From DATAGF01 sp963813355 (GTDB lineage Bacteria > Actinomycetota > Thermoleophilia > Miltoncostaeales > Miltoncostaeaceae): a DNA stretch of 64,000 nucleotides. The stretch is from positions 62,001-126,000 of the forward strand of contig CAWEYS010000022.1 in assembly GCA_963813355.1 (NCBI GenBank), in the 5' to 3' direction. The notes below the pieces were generated by a model. It saw nothing but the letters and a program-made list of their open reading frames with translations, had not been told where the DNA came from and did not search any database. Both the position numbers and the translations under genes were made by a program. This document shows, piece after piece, positions 29,242-38,749 of this stretch. Numbering within the stretch: position 1 is the stretch's first letter; each line of letters starts with the position of its first letter.

Positions 29242-30078
29242 CTACATCTCCACGTAGACGTCGGGGTCGCCGCCCTGCCGGTGGCCCCGGTCGAGGGCGG
29301 CCAGGGCGGCCATCTCCGCGTCGTCGAGCGCGAAGCCGAAGACGTCGAGGTTCTGGGCCAGCCGCCGCGGATCGGACGACTTCGGGATGGGAACGGCCCC
29401 GGCCTGGAGGTGCCAGCGCAGCACCACCTGGGCGGGCGTGCGCCCGCGCGCGCGGGCGATCGCCCCGATGGCCGGGTCGGAGAGGAGGGCCGAGCCGGCG
29501 CCCAGCGGGCTCCAGGCCTGCGCGACGATGCCCCGCCCCGAGAGCCAGGCGCGCAGCGGCGCCTGCGCGAAGTCGGGGTGCATCTCGATCTGGTTGACCG
29601 CGGGCAGCACGCCGGTCTCGCGCTCCATGCCGCTCGATCGTGGGCAGGCGTGAAGTTGGAGACGCCGATCGAGCGCGCGAGGCCGCGCTCGCGCAGCTCG
29701 ACGAAGGCGCGCCAGCTCGCGACGTAGCGGTCGAGGCCGGGCAGCGGCCAGTGGATCAGGTAGAGGTCCACGTATTCCAGCCCGAGGCGCTCTCGGCTCT
29801 CCTCGAAGGCCGCCAGAGCCTCCTCGTACCCCTGCTGGGAGCCGCGCAGCTTCGTGACGACGAACAGCTCCTCGCGCGGGACGGCGGCCGCCGCGACCGC
29901 CCGGCCGACGCCGCGCTCGTTGCCGTAGCGGGCCGCCGTGTCGATCATGCGGTAGCCGGCCTCGATGGCGGCGCCGACGCGCCACCTCGGCCTCCTCGTC
30001 GTCCATCGGCCAGGTGCCGAGGCCCAGCCGCGGCATCTCGCGGCCGTCGTTCAGCACGATCGTCGGAGCCGGGGTCAC
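29242..30078 (-). CDS. Aldo/keto reductase, two frameshifts
   Basis: A classical AKR (2,5-diketo-D-gluconate-reductase-like): LNDGREMPRLGLGTWPMDD, then MIDTAARYGNERGVGRAV (catalytic Asp and Tyr), LFVVTKLRGSQQGYEEAL, DLYLIHWPLPGLD and IGVSNFTPAH. After a frame change near 29630 it continues with VLPAVNQIEMHPDFAQAPLR and VPIPKSSDPRRL. Another change lies near 29985. The GTG start overlaps the TGA of the upstream gene (GTGA), so the two genes are coupled. Confidence 0.82.
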   Translation of the reverse strand: MTPAPTIVLNDGREMPRLGLGTWPMDDEEAEVARRRRHRGRLPHDRHGGPLRQRARRRPGGRGGRRPARGAVRRHEAARLPAGVRGGSGGLRGEPRAPRAGIRGPLPDPLAAARPRPLRRELARLRRAARARPRALDRRLQLHACPRSSGMERETGVLPAVNQIEMHPDFAQAPLRAWLSGRGIVAQAWSPLGAGSALLSDPAIGAIARARGRTPAQVVLRWHLQAGAVPIPKSSDPRRLAQNLDVFGFALDDAEMAALAALDRGHRQGGDPDVYVEM

Positions 30079-30677
30079 GGTCGCCCCGATTCCATCAGAC
30101 CCGGCGGACCGCCGGCCGGCCGGCGTCGCGCCACGACCAGGCCCGCCTCCCACCCCGGCGCGCGGCCGCCGGCCGGCGGCGCCACCGCCTCGACCCCGAC
30201 GCCGCTCCGCACGATCAGCCACGAGATCAGCGAGTTCGAATTCCACATCTCGCCGGCGTGCAGCTCGTCGCGACCCCACACCGGCGTCGGCACCTGCGGC
30301 ACGAGCTCGAGCAGCCGTCGCGCGCGGTCGAGGTCGCCGCTGAGCCGTCGCGGGCTCTCGACCGCCTCCGCGACGTCGGGGATGGTCCCGTCGCGCCACC
30401 GGCGGACCTCGTACCGGAAGAGCCGGAACCGCCCCGCGACGCGCGCCCCGACGGCCCCCTCCGCCACGACGCCGCGAACCGCGCCGTCGCCGCGGCGGAC
30501 GGGCGTCATCTCGATCACGAAGCGTCCCTCGGGCACGCGGACCTCGAGCGCCGAGTGGTACAGGTCACGCGCCGCCCGCCGCGCGAGCCGGGCGGCCACG
30601 GCCTCGTAGGCCCGCCCGTTCATCCGGACGAAATGGCCGCCGGCCCCGAGCGGCAGCCAGTAGAGATCGATGCTCAT
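30075..30677 (-). CDS. Conserved protein, possible papain-like fold
   Basis: A 200-residue protein, MSIDLYWLPLGAGGHFVRMN, with LYHSALEVRVPEGRFVIEMT and GEMWNSNSLISWLI. The 'YHSALEV ... MWNSNSLISWL' pattern recalls permuted papain-like hydrolases, but the position of the nucleophilic cysteine holds Asn/Ser, so activity is doubtful. It heads a two-gene unit with the aldo/keto reductase. Its promoter lies against the genomic-island boundary at 30.79 kb. Confidence 0.6.
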   Translation of the reverse strand: MSIDLYWLPLGAGGHFVRMNGRAYEAVAARLARRAARDLYHSALEVRVPEGRFVIEMTPVRRGDGAVRGVVAEGAVGARVAGRFRLFRYEVRRWRDGTIPDVAEAVESPRRLSGDLDRARRLLELVPQVPTPVWGRDELHAGEMWNSNSLISWLIVRSGVGVEAVAPPAGGRAPGWEAGLVVARRRPAGGPPGLMESGRP

Positions 30678-30788
30678 GGCGGATGAGGTGGTGGCGGCGA
30701 TGGAGGGCGGCACCACGCAGGTGCTGCCGAACGCCGAGGGAGGGCGGCCGAGGACCGGAGGCCCGTCCCATGCCAGGGCGCGCAGACC

Positions 30789-30837
30789 AGTGGAGGATAC
30801 CGGGATCGAACCGGTGACCTCCGCCTTGCAAAGGCGG
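30789..30837. repeat. att site: distal copy of tRNA-Ala 3' end
   Basis: A 49-bp stretch identical to 38878-38926, including the T-arm, variable loop and 3' half of the anticodon arm of tRNA-Ala(TGC). The rest of the tRNA is absent, so this is not a gene. It is the typical duplicated att core left when an element integrates into a tRNA 3' end. Confidence 0.85.
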
Positions 30838-30849
30838 GCACGAACTCCT

Positions 30850-31560
30850 GATTCGCAGGGGATTCGCGGGCCGCTCGTCCTGCGTGACCACCACGTGACC
30901 ATTGGGCCGGGCCGCGCGCCATTCGCCGAGCGCCCGGCCTGCCCCCTGCTCGTCGGGGAGGGCGTGCCGACCCTAGCGGGGTGCACGAGGCCGACGTCGG
31001 CCCATCCGCCGAGCTTCGCCACGGCCGGGGGCGCGATGCCCGGCCCGCAGCATCGCGACCGCCCACGCGTGCCGGGTGTCGTGGAGCCGAGGGGGCGCAC
31101 TCGACCGACCGACGGACGTGCACGGCCTCCGCCTCGAGGTCGAGGCCCTCCGGCCCCAGGGCAGCGCGAGTAGCTCTTCCGAGCGCAGACCGGTCCCCAG
31201 CGCCAGGACGAGCAGAGGGCCGGCGAGCAATCGTCCGCGCTGCTCGTCGTCCCTGCGCGCACCTTGACGATCGCGTCGGCCTCCTCTGGGAGAATGAGCC
31301 GGATTCGGCGCTTCGGCACGCCGTCGCGCGGCACGCGGATCGAGTGGGCAGGGTTGCGGTCGATCACGCCGTCGCGCTCGGCGACACGCAAGGCGACCGA
31401 GAGGGCGTTCACCGCCTGGCGGGCCGTCTCGGGCCTCGTGTCGGCCGCCAGCTCGTCGACAAGCCGCCGAACTTCCCGGCGGGTGAGGGCGACGACCGGC
31501 AGGGCTCCGATCCGGGGCGGCGGATCAGCGCGTCGCCTCGTACACCGCCGGCCGGCATCG
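30850..31560 (-). pseudogene. Decayed tyrosine integrase
   Basis: Remnants read in changing frames: core-binding domain ALTRREVRRLVDELAADTRP and RQAVNALSVALRVAERDGVI with DRNPAHSIRVPRDG, then catalytic box I GPLLVLALGTGLRSEELLAL, then LHDTRHAWAVAMLRAGH (His-x-x-Arg) and VAKLGGWADVGLV. Box I and the HxxR motif lie only about 25 codons apart instead of about 90, so the middle of the catalytic domain is deleted. Where the nucleophilic tyrosine is expected (before GRHALPDEQGAG) the sequence has TAG. It adjoins the distal att core, as expected of the element's own integrase. Confidence 0.8.
30883..30900. promoter_or_regulatory. Putative integrase arm-type sites (left)
   Basis: Two direct GTGACC repeats with 11-bp periodicity, 46 bp inside the left att core. 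The stretch CCACGTGACCATT is shared exactly with the right end of the element. Confidence 0.45.
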
Positions 31561-31564
31561 CCTT

Positions 31565-34140
31565 TTAGGGAACCGCCCGTCGGGCTCCGGCCGAGGGGAT
31601 GAGGGCCGGTGCGAGATTCACGGCGGTGATGGTGCGGTCGCGGAAGTCCTCCGCCGTGAGACCGGCCCGCAGCTCGTCGCGCAGGACGGTCGCCCGCCGC
31701 AGGGCTGCTTGGGCGATGCGCTGGTTGGTGAGGAGCTGCGCCGCCGAGAGCTCGAACCGCGCAGGCTTTCGGGCGCGGGGGGCGCGAATGAGCGTCCGGG
31801 ACGGCCGGGGAGGGCTCGGAACCGGTGTCGCCGCGACGATCGCCAGCCCGGGGGCGAGCACGTCGCGGGTGATCGTGCCGCGCCGGATGTCGCCTCCAGT
31901 CAGCCCACGGCCGAGGCGCCTCGAGAGGGCCTTCGCGCGCCGCATGGCCGCCTGTGAAATGCGCTGGCTGACCCGTAGCTGACCGGCGCTCAGCACGACC
32001 CGGGCTTCCCGTGACCTCGGGGGCCTCTTCTCCCTGAAGGGCCGCGGGAAGGCATCGCTGGCAGGCGCCGTCGGCCCCGGTCCGGTCACGATGCCGGGCC
32101 CGAACTTCGCGGCGGTCAGGCTGAGGCCGCAGATGTCGCCCCCGTCGACCCTGGCGTCGAGCCATGCCTGGACCGCGTTCACGCGGCGCACCGCGGCCTG
32201 CGCGATGCGCTGGTTGATGCGCAGCTGCCGGGCGCTGAGCGTGACCGTGCCCGGGGTGAACGGCGGCCGCTCGCGCCGCGGCACGACCCCACAGACACCG
32301 CCCGGCCGGCGGCCGCCTGACCGTAATGACGAGCGCGCTCTGCGCCGTGCCGGCCAGGTCGGTCATCGTGACCGTGTGCGCGCGCCGCGGCCGCGCCGTC
32401 GTCGGCGTTCCGGAGATCACGCCGGTCGCCGCATCGAGCGAGAGGCCCTCCGGCAGCGCCGGGCTGACGGCGAACGTCGCCGGACCGGTGCGCTCCACCG
32501 TGGGGGTCAGGGGCGCCATCGGCACGCCGGCGGCGGCGGCGAGCTCTCCGTAGGCGACGCGCGGCGTTCCGAAGCCGATCAGCACGTGCGCCGAGCCGGA
32601 GCCGGGGCGGGCGTTGTTGCCGGCCTGCGGCGCGCCCACCACCAGGTCGGCGCGCCCGTCGCCGTTGACGTCCCCCGCGCCGGCGACCGCCGCGCCGGCG
32701 TTGTCGAGCGCCGCCGCGCCGTCGATGCGGAAGCCGGCGCCCCCGAGCGCCGCCAGGTCGATCGCCGCAGGTCTCTCGCCGTCCGAAGACGACGTGCGCC
32801 GAGCCGGAGCCGGTGCGGGCGTTGTTGCCGGCCTGCGGCGCGCCCACCACCAGGTCGGCGCGCCCGTCGCCGTTGACGTCCCCCGCGCCGGCGACCGCCG
32901 CGCCGGCGTTGTCGAGCGCCGCCGCGCCGTCGATGCGGAAGCCGGCCCCCCCGAGCGCCGCCAGGTCGATGGCGGCGGCCTGGCCCGTGCCGAAGACGAC
33001 GTGCGCCGAGCCGGAGCCGGTGCGGGCGTTGTTGCCGGCCTGCGGCGCGCCCACCACCACGTCGGCGCGCCCGTCGCCGTTGACGTCCCCCGCGCCGGCG
33101 ACCGCCGCGCCGGCGTTGTCGAGCGCCGCCGCGCCGTCGATGCGGAAGCCGGCGCCCCCGAGCGCCGCCAGGTCGATCGCCGAGGTCTCTCGCCGTCCGA
33201 AGACGACGTGCGCCGAGCCGGAGCCGGGGCGGGCGTTGTTGCCGGCCTGCGGCGCGCCCACCACCACGTCGGCGCGCCCGTCGCCGTTGACGTCCCCCGC
33301 GCCGGCGACCGCCGCGCCGGCGTTGTCGAGCGCCGCCGCGCCGTCGATGCGGAAGCCGGCCCCCCCGAGCGCCGCCAGGTCGATGGCGGCGGCCTCGCCC
33401 CTGCCGAAGACGACGTGCGCCGAGCCGGAGCCGGGGCGGGCGTTGTTGCCGGCCTGCGGCGCGCCCACCACCACGTCGGCGCGCCCGTCGCCGTTGACGT
33501 CCCCCGCGCCGGCGACCGCCGCGCCGGCGTTGTCGAGCGCCGCCGCGCCGTCGATGCGGAAGCCGGCCCCCCCGAGCGCCGCCAGGTCGATGGCGGCCGA
33601 CGTTTCTCGCCGTCCGAACACGACGAAGGCCGTGCCGGAGCCGCCCCCGTGCGCGTCGGCCTCCGGTGCACCGAGCACGACGTCGGCGAGGCCGTCGCCG
33701 TTGACGTCGCCGGCGCCCCCGACGGCCGTCCCGAGCCGGTCGCCGTCGGCCGCGCCGTCGATGCGAAACCCGCGCGCGCCGACCTGGGCGAGGTTGACCG
33801 TCGTCGGCGACTCGGTGCCGAAGATCACATAGGCCGATCCCGAGCCGCTGCGGCCCCTTGCGGTCTCCTGCGGGGCGCCGACGACCACATCGCCGCGCCC
33901 GTCGCCGTTGACATCCCCCGCGCCGGCCACGGCGGCGCTTGTCCGGCCGCCGCCGATCGCGCCATCGATACGAAGCTGCACGTCCGACACGAGATCGGCA
34001 CGACCTGCCTGCTGCGGGAGGGCGGCCTGGGCGGCGTCGATCTCCGCGCCGGCGGCGAGCAGCGCCAGAGCACCGGCCGCGCTCAGGACGAGCGCGCGGC
34101 CCCCGCGCCGTGTACGGCCGGAGTGGCTGGGCTCACGCAC
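31565..34140 (-). CDS. Secreted FG-GAP/VCBS-repeat protein, two frameshifts
   Basis: The start (GTG 34140) is followed by a signal peptide (RALVLSAAGALALLAAGA). Seven FG-GAP/integrin-alpha-like repeats follow, each with the calcium-loop motif GAGDVNGDGRADVVVGAPQ. Next come a putative Ig-like module (PALPEGLSLDAATGVISGTP) and a C-terminal region with three LSAxQLRxNQRIxQAA repeats. One extra base near 32769 and another frame change near 32310 break the frame. Comparison with sister repeats shows the first is a single-C insertion. It is the largest cargo gene of the tRNA-Ala island and is probably surface or extracellular. Confidence 0.78.
32586..33621. repeat. 207-bp tandem repeat, five near-identical copies
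   Basis: Copies begin at 32586, 32794, 33001, 33208 and 33415 (marker GTGCGCCGAGCC). Spacing is exactly 207 bp except the first interval, which is 208. Each unit is one 69-residue FG-GAP module. Such identity implies recent amplification or gene conversion. Confidence 0.9.
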
Positions 34141-34261
34141 GATCAGCAGCCTCGATCAGACCGCCGCGGACCGCAAGGCGCCGGGGTCGTCGAGCGTGTC
34201 CGCTCGCCCACCGACGGCGGCGGCGGTCAGGGGCGCGGCGTCTCCGCGGTCGTGACCAGGG

Positions 34262-35065
34262 TCACAGACGCACCGTCGCACGCCGGACGGCGCTGCGCGG
34301 GGCTGGCCCCGTTCCCGGCCCTGCGAGCGCCCGCGAAGCGAAGCGCACCGTCGCGGTCGCCTCGACCCGTCCGCGCAACCCGCCGCGGTAGGGGATGGCG
34401 ATCACCCCGGTCACGCCGGGGAGGATGTTGCGCGGGCTCGCCGCCAGCCGCCCGACGACCGTGCGGCCACGACGGAGATCGATGCGGACATAGCCTCGCC
34501 GCAGCTCCTCGTTGATGTTGCCGCGGTTGCTGATCGGAAGCCGGAAGACACGCCGCGTCCCCGACCGCTTGAGCCGCAGCCGCCCCACGCTTGCGCTCCG
34601 CCTGAGCTCTCCCGGTACGCGCACGATGATCGGCGCGCCGACCGTGAGGGTGAGGGGTACCGGTCCGCGACTCGGCGCCCGCATGCTGAGCAGGAGGAGC
34701 GAGTAGTAGTCACCGGGCGCCACGATGCCAGGATTGCGGGCCTGCACGCCCACGGTGCCCGATGAGCCGCCGTCGATCACCAGCCGGCTCTCCGAGAGGC
34801 TCAGCCACGCGGTCGCGGACCGCGCCGGCCGCCGTGGCGGATCGATGCGCACCGAGCCGGTGGCGGAGGGGACGAAGTCGGCGAGGCGAGCCGAGACCTC
34901 CGCCCGCTGGTCCACGTCGGTCCCGACGAGGAACGACTGCGCCTCGCCCGGCCCGATGAGCGCCCTGCTGGGCGAGACGCTGATCGCCGAGGATCGGCTC
35001 GGCGCCACCGCGAGGGCGACAGCCGCCGCGAGAACGGCGGCTGTCGCGATGTTGAGCCACCTCAC
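34262..35065 (-). CDS. Secreted beta-sandwich protein (DUF916-like)
   Basis: A GTG behind GGGGAG starts a clear signal peptide (LNIATAAVLAAAVALAVAP). The mature part begins ISVSPSRALIGPGEAQSFLV and contains PGIVAPGDYYSLLLLSMRA and SNRGNINEELRRGYVRIDLR, reminiscent of DUF916/pilus-chaperone-like proteins that accompany WxL surface proteins in Firmicutes. No C-terminal anchor is visible. It is 7 bp from none of its neighbours' starts but lies in the same orientation between the FG-GAP gene and a smaller secreted-protein gene. An upstream in-frame GTG (35128) would only add a charged tail. Confidence 0.65.
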   Translation of the reverse strand: MRWLNIATAAVLAAAVALAVAPSRSSAISVSPSRALIGPGEAQSFLVGTDVDQRAEVSARLADFVPSATGSVRIDPPRRPARSATAWLSLSESRLVIDGGSSGTVGVQARNPGIVAPGDYYSLLLLSMRAPSRGPVPLTLTVGAPIIVRVPGELRRSASVGRLRLKRSGTRRVFRLPISNRGNINEELRRGYVRIDLRRGRTVVGRLAASPRNILPGVTGVIAIPYRGGLRGRVEATATVRFASRALAGPGTGPAPRSAVRRATVRL

Positions 35066-35135
35066 GGGGCTCCCCGCCCGTGCCGCGTGGCGTGGACCCG
35101 AGGGCATCTGTCCCGCGGGTACAGCCACGAGTCCG

Positions 35136-35701
35136 TCAGAAGCCGGGCACGACGGTGATGTTCATCCCCACGTTCATGGGTCCCGCGAACAGCGGGTCGA
35201 TGACGATCCGCCCCTGGAAGGTCCACAGGTCGGCCGCGACCGGGGCCGAGCCGGCCGTCCGTCCGCCGACCGCACTGACCCCGGGCAGAGCCGCCGGCGT
35301 GGCGAAGGTACCGGCACGTTGATGATCGCTCCGAACGGGGCCTTCAGCGTGCTGCCGGCCGGCGGGGACACGAGATGCAGCTCCGGCGTCAGCAGCGCCG
35401 GGGGCGGCCCCGCGGCCCCGTCCGTCGAGGACGCGTTCACGGTGTAGCCGGTTGGGTCCGTGTTCTTGATGCTCACGGTGTAGGGCGCCGACGGCGACGT
35501 GGTCGTTCCCGGCGTGTACGGCGGCGGGATCGCCCACACGTCCGGGACCGGCGGGGTGATCTGCGTTACGGAGCCGACGACTGGCGGCGCCCCCCCCGGG
35601 TCGGTGATCGGAGCGGCGCCCGCCTGCGCCGCGACGGCACCACCCGCGATCGCGCCCGCGGCCAGCGCGGCCCCAAGCCACCTGGCTCTAGACCTCTTCA
35701 T
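35136..35701 (-). CDS. Secreted protein, WxL-like features, one frameshift
   Basis: A strong GGAGG box precedes the ATG. The signal peptide is ARWLGAALAAGAIAGGAVAA, then a Pro-rich stretch, YTVSIKNTDPTGYTVNASST, LTPELHLVSPPAGSTLKAPF and, after a 1-base shift near 35310, VAADLWTFQGRIVIDPLFAG ending in MNITVVPGF. The combination with the following DUF916-like gene recalls WxL/DUF916 surface systems, though the similarity is only by eye. Confidence 0.6.
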
Positions 35702-35913
35702 GCCACCACCTCCAGGTCCCAACTCGCAGTGCATTCCGAGGAAGGTCTGCCGGTCCTTGGGCGCCCCTTCCGTCGCGACGCCCAGCGTTCTCATGCTCTC
35801 CGGGGCTCGGGCCCAGGTCGTGAGCAGACCGCTACTCAACGCGCGCCGCGCCTCGGCCTGAGTATGCTCAGACGGGCGGCGGCCTCCTCCCCAGCGGGGG
35901 AGGGGCCGGCCGT
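35702..35913. promoter_or_regulatory. Divergent control region of the island cargo
   Basis: A 212-bp spacer between the minus-strand secreted-protein operon and the plus-strand LuxR regulator. Both promoters must lie here. I did not find a convincing -10/-35 pair; the region is A+T-richer than its surroundings. Confidence 0.4.
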
Positions 35914-38646
35914 GTGCGGGCGAATGCATGCTGCGACCCACCGATTCTGGCGATTGCGGGCTTTCCAGCCCCGATGCGAAGGGTAGGCATCCGCAGCATG
36001 CACTGGCCGTCCGTGGGACGCGACGGAGAGATGGGGGAGCTCACCACGCTCCTGGGCCGGGGCACGGGCTGCGCCGCGGTGATCGCCCCGCCAGGCATGG
36101 GCAAGTCGCTGCTCGTGCGCGAGCTCGGCCTCCGGGCGGTCGGGGAGGGATGGTTCGTCGCCAGGACGACCGCGTCGGCGCTCATGCGTGCCCCGCCGTT
36201 GAGCGCCCTCGGTCATCTTCTTCCGGCAGATGGGCGCCCGGCGAGCCCGTCCGCACGACTCGACTGGGCCCAGGAGGCGCTCCTTGCGGCCGCGGGAGAG
36301 GAACGGCTGATCCTCATCGCCGATGACGCCCATCTCGTTGACGAGCCCTCGCTCGAGGTCGTGGAACGCCTCGTCATGTCCGGCGCCGCGCCCGCCGTCG
36401 CGACGATCGACGCCACCCATCCGGTCCCCGCTCCCATCTCCCGGCTCTGGAGGGCCGGTCTTGCGACCCGGATGGACCTCCCGCGGCTCGGTCGCCTCGA
36501 GGTCGGCGAGCTCCTCTCACGTGCCCTGGACGGCCCGGTCGAGCGCCGCACCGTCGAGGCGGTCTTCCGTCTGTCGGGCGGCGAGCCGCTGCTCGTGCGC
36601 GAGATCACGCTCGGCGCCCTCGAGACCGGCGCGCTCGTGCGCGTCGGCGACCGCTGGAGCCACATCGGCCCGCTCGCCGACTCGAATCGCGTGCGTGACC
36701 TCATCGAGGAGCGGCTGGCCGAGCTCTCGCCCCCCGAGCGCGGTCTGGTCGAGCTGCTCGCGGTGGGTGGTCCGATCGGCGTCGGCCTCGTGGAGCGCCT
36801 CACCGAGCAGGAGACGATCCCGCGCCTCGAGCGCCGGCAGGTCATCGCGTTCGAGGACGACGTACGGCGTACCGACGTCAGGCTCACGGAACGACTTCAC
36901 GCCGACTGCATCAGAGCGACGATGGCGCGAACCTCACGGCGGCTCGCCGCGCGGAGGCTCGCGTCCGAGCTCGCCTCGACGGGGAGGCGACGAGCCTCCG
37001 ACACCCGTCTGGCGGCGGAGCTCGCATTGGATGCGGGCGGCGACGTCGACATCGACGCCCTCGTGGGCGCCGCCGAGCAGGCCAACTCCCTCCAGGATCC
37101 CGTGACAGGCGAACGCTTCGCGCGCGCGGCCGTGGCGGCGGGCGCAGGTCTCGAGGCCGGGCTGGCGCTCGCGGAGTCGCTGATGGCGCAGGGTGAGCTG
37201 GCGGGCGCAGAGGCGCTGCTGACCGACCCGGGGGGCTCCGCGGACCCGAGCCGGGATGCTCGCGTGGCCCTCGCGCGGGCGCGCGTGCTCCTTCTCGCGC
37301 ACGGCCGTCCGGAGCAGGCACTGGCCGCACTGGACGAGATCGAGCCCGCGAACCCATCCCTCCAGCTCACCGGGCAGGTGGAATCGATGAGGGCGACGTG
37401 CCTGCTCGCCGCCGCCGACCTGGAGTCGGCCGCTGCCGTCGCACGTTCCGTGACGGCCCGGGAGCCGGCGCCTCCCCTCGACGCCCTCGTCGTCGCCGTC
37501 GCGGGACAGGTGCTCGGCGGGCGCCCCGTCGAGGTGCTCGCCGAGCTCGAGCACATCGCTCGCTTCCGCGATCCGGTGCACGCGACCGGTCTCCCAGGGA
37601 GTCCATGGCTCGCCGGCCTTCGCGGAGTGTGCCTCTTCCTCGCGGCCCGTGGCCGAGAGGCGTTCGATCTCCTCGAGCGTGAGCAGTCACGAGCCAGCGA
37701 CCTGGACCGGCCATTCGCCGCGGCGATTCTCGGCATCGCCAGGGCGCTCCTTCTGTCGCTCGCCGGGCGACCCGTGTCGGCACGGCACCTCGTGGACGAT
37801 CATCGCTCGGCGATCGGGCCCGGCGACGGGCCGCTGGGGCAGCTCGCGCGGATCGTCGTCGCCGAGGCCTCGGCCCTCACCGGCGACCCCGTGCGGGCCC
37901 GCGAGGTGCTCGCCGGCATCGAGGGGCCCGAGAACGAGTTCCCGAGCCTTCGCGCCCTTGCACGGAGGACGCGCGGCTCGGCCGAGGCCGCTCGGGGCGA
38001 CCTCGACGCGGCGGCCGAAGCCGCCGCGGAGTCCGCCGAGCAGGCCAGAGCGAGCGGGCAGACGAGCCTCGAGGCGCTCGCGCTGCACGACCTCGTCCGG
38101 CTGGGACGCCCCCGGGATGCCATGGCCCGGCTGACCGCCCTTGCGCGCGAGGGGGGGCAGTCATGGCTCGTGCATCGCTTCGCCGCCCACGCCGCCTCCG
38201 CGGCGACGCACGATCCCCTGGGGCTCGAAAGCGCCGCGCACGCGTTCGACGCAGCCGGAGCGGTGCTGTGGGCCTCGGAGGCTGCGAGTCATGCCGGCAG
38301 GGCCTACAGCGACGTGGACCGCCGATCCGACGGGCTGCGCATGACCCGGCTGGCGGCGGCGCTGCAGCGCAGGTGCGAGGGTGCGCGCACGCCCGCGCTC
38401 ACCTGGCGCCCGCCCGCTCTGACCGACAGGGAGTACCAGGTCGCCCGTCTTGCGAGCCAGGGCCTTACGAGCCGCGACATCGCCCACCGGCTCGTCCTCT
38501 CGGTGAGAACCGTCGACAACCATCTCAGCCGCGTCTACACCAAGCTCGAGGTGGCGGGGCGGAACGAGCTGCCGGAGGCGCTCCTTCCCATGACACCAGC
38601 TGTCGTGGAGGGCGGGGCATCCGCCGAGCTCGCGGGTCCCGGCTGA
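35914..38646 (+). CDS. LAL-type (MalT-like) AAA/LuxR transcriptional regulator
   Basis: A protein of about 910 residues. The N-terminal ATPase has Walker A VIAPPGMGKSLLVREL and Walker B LILIADDAHLVDEPSLEV. A long helical TPR-like middle follows (LARARVLLLAHGRPEQALAA). The C-terminal LuxR helix-turn-helix is LTDREYQVARLASQGLTSRD with VLSVRTVDNHLSRVYTKLEV. The size and layout fit the large ATP-binding LuxR family. It is divergent from the secreted-protein operon and is its likely regulator. GTG 35914 follows GGGGGAGG; ATG 35974 is a possible later start. Confidence 0.88.
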   Translation: MRANACCDPPILAIAGFPAPMRRVGIRSMHWPSVGRDGEMGELTTLLGRGTGCAAVIAPPGMGKSLLVRELGLRAVGEGWFVARTTASALMRAPPLSALGHLLPADGRPASPSARLDWAQEALLAAAGEERLILIADDAHLVDEPSLEVVERLVMSGAAPAVATIDATHPVPAPISRLWRAGLATRMDLPRLGRLEVGELLSRALDGPVERRTVEAVFRLSGGEPLLVREITLGALETGALVRVGDRWSHIGPLADSNRVRDLIEERLAELSPPERGLVELLAVGGPIGVGLVERLTEQETIPRLERRQVIAFEDDVRRTDVRLTERLHADCIRATMARTSRRLAARRLASELASTGRRRASDTRLAAELALDAGGDVDIDALVGAAEQANSLQDPVTGERFARAAVAAGAGLEAGLALAESLMAQGELAGAEALLTDPGGSADPSRDARVALARARVLLLAHGRPEQALAALDEIEPANPSLQLTGQVESMRATCLLAAADLESAAAVARSVTAREPAPPLDALVVAVAGQVLGGRPVEVLAELEHIARFRDPVHATGLPGSPWLAGLRGVCLFLAARGREAFDLLEREQSRASDLDRPFAAAILGIARALLLSLAGRPVSARHLVDDHRSAIGPGDGPLGQLARIVVAEASALTGDPVRAREVLAGIEGPENEFPSLRALARRTRGSAEAARGDLDAAAEAAAESAEQARASGQTSLEALALHDLVRLGRPRDAMARLTALAREGGQSWLVHRFAAHAASAATHDPLGLESAAHAFDAAGAVLWASEAASHAGRAYSDVDRRSDGLRMTRLAAALQRRCEGARTPALTWRPPALTDREYQVARLASQGLTSRDIAHRLVLSVRTVDNHLSRVYTKLEVAGRNELPEALLPMTPAVVEGGASAELAGPG

Positions 38647-38749
38647 CACAGAGCGCCGAGCGGGCACTCGCACGAGGCCGAGGAGCTGAGCGACGCCCTG
38701 CGCCACGTCGAGGCGCCCCAGGGTGAAGGACGGCCCAGACCGAGAGCGG

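Noticed and set aside
30789..30837. Possible second tRNA-Ala gene
   Set aside because: Only the 3' half is present; acceptor 5' strand and D-arm are missing. It is an att duplication.
32586..33621. Possible CRISPR or satellite array
   Set aside because: The 207-bp units are in frame and encode FG-GAP modules; no short repeats with unique spacers.
30075..33671. A 1198-codon open frame on the minus strand
   Set aside because: It joins pieces of the FG-GAP gene, the dead integrase, the tRNA-like att repeat and the 200-residue conserved protein; not one protein.
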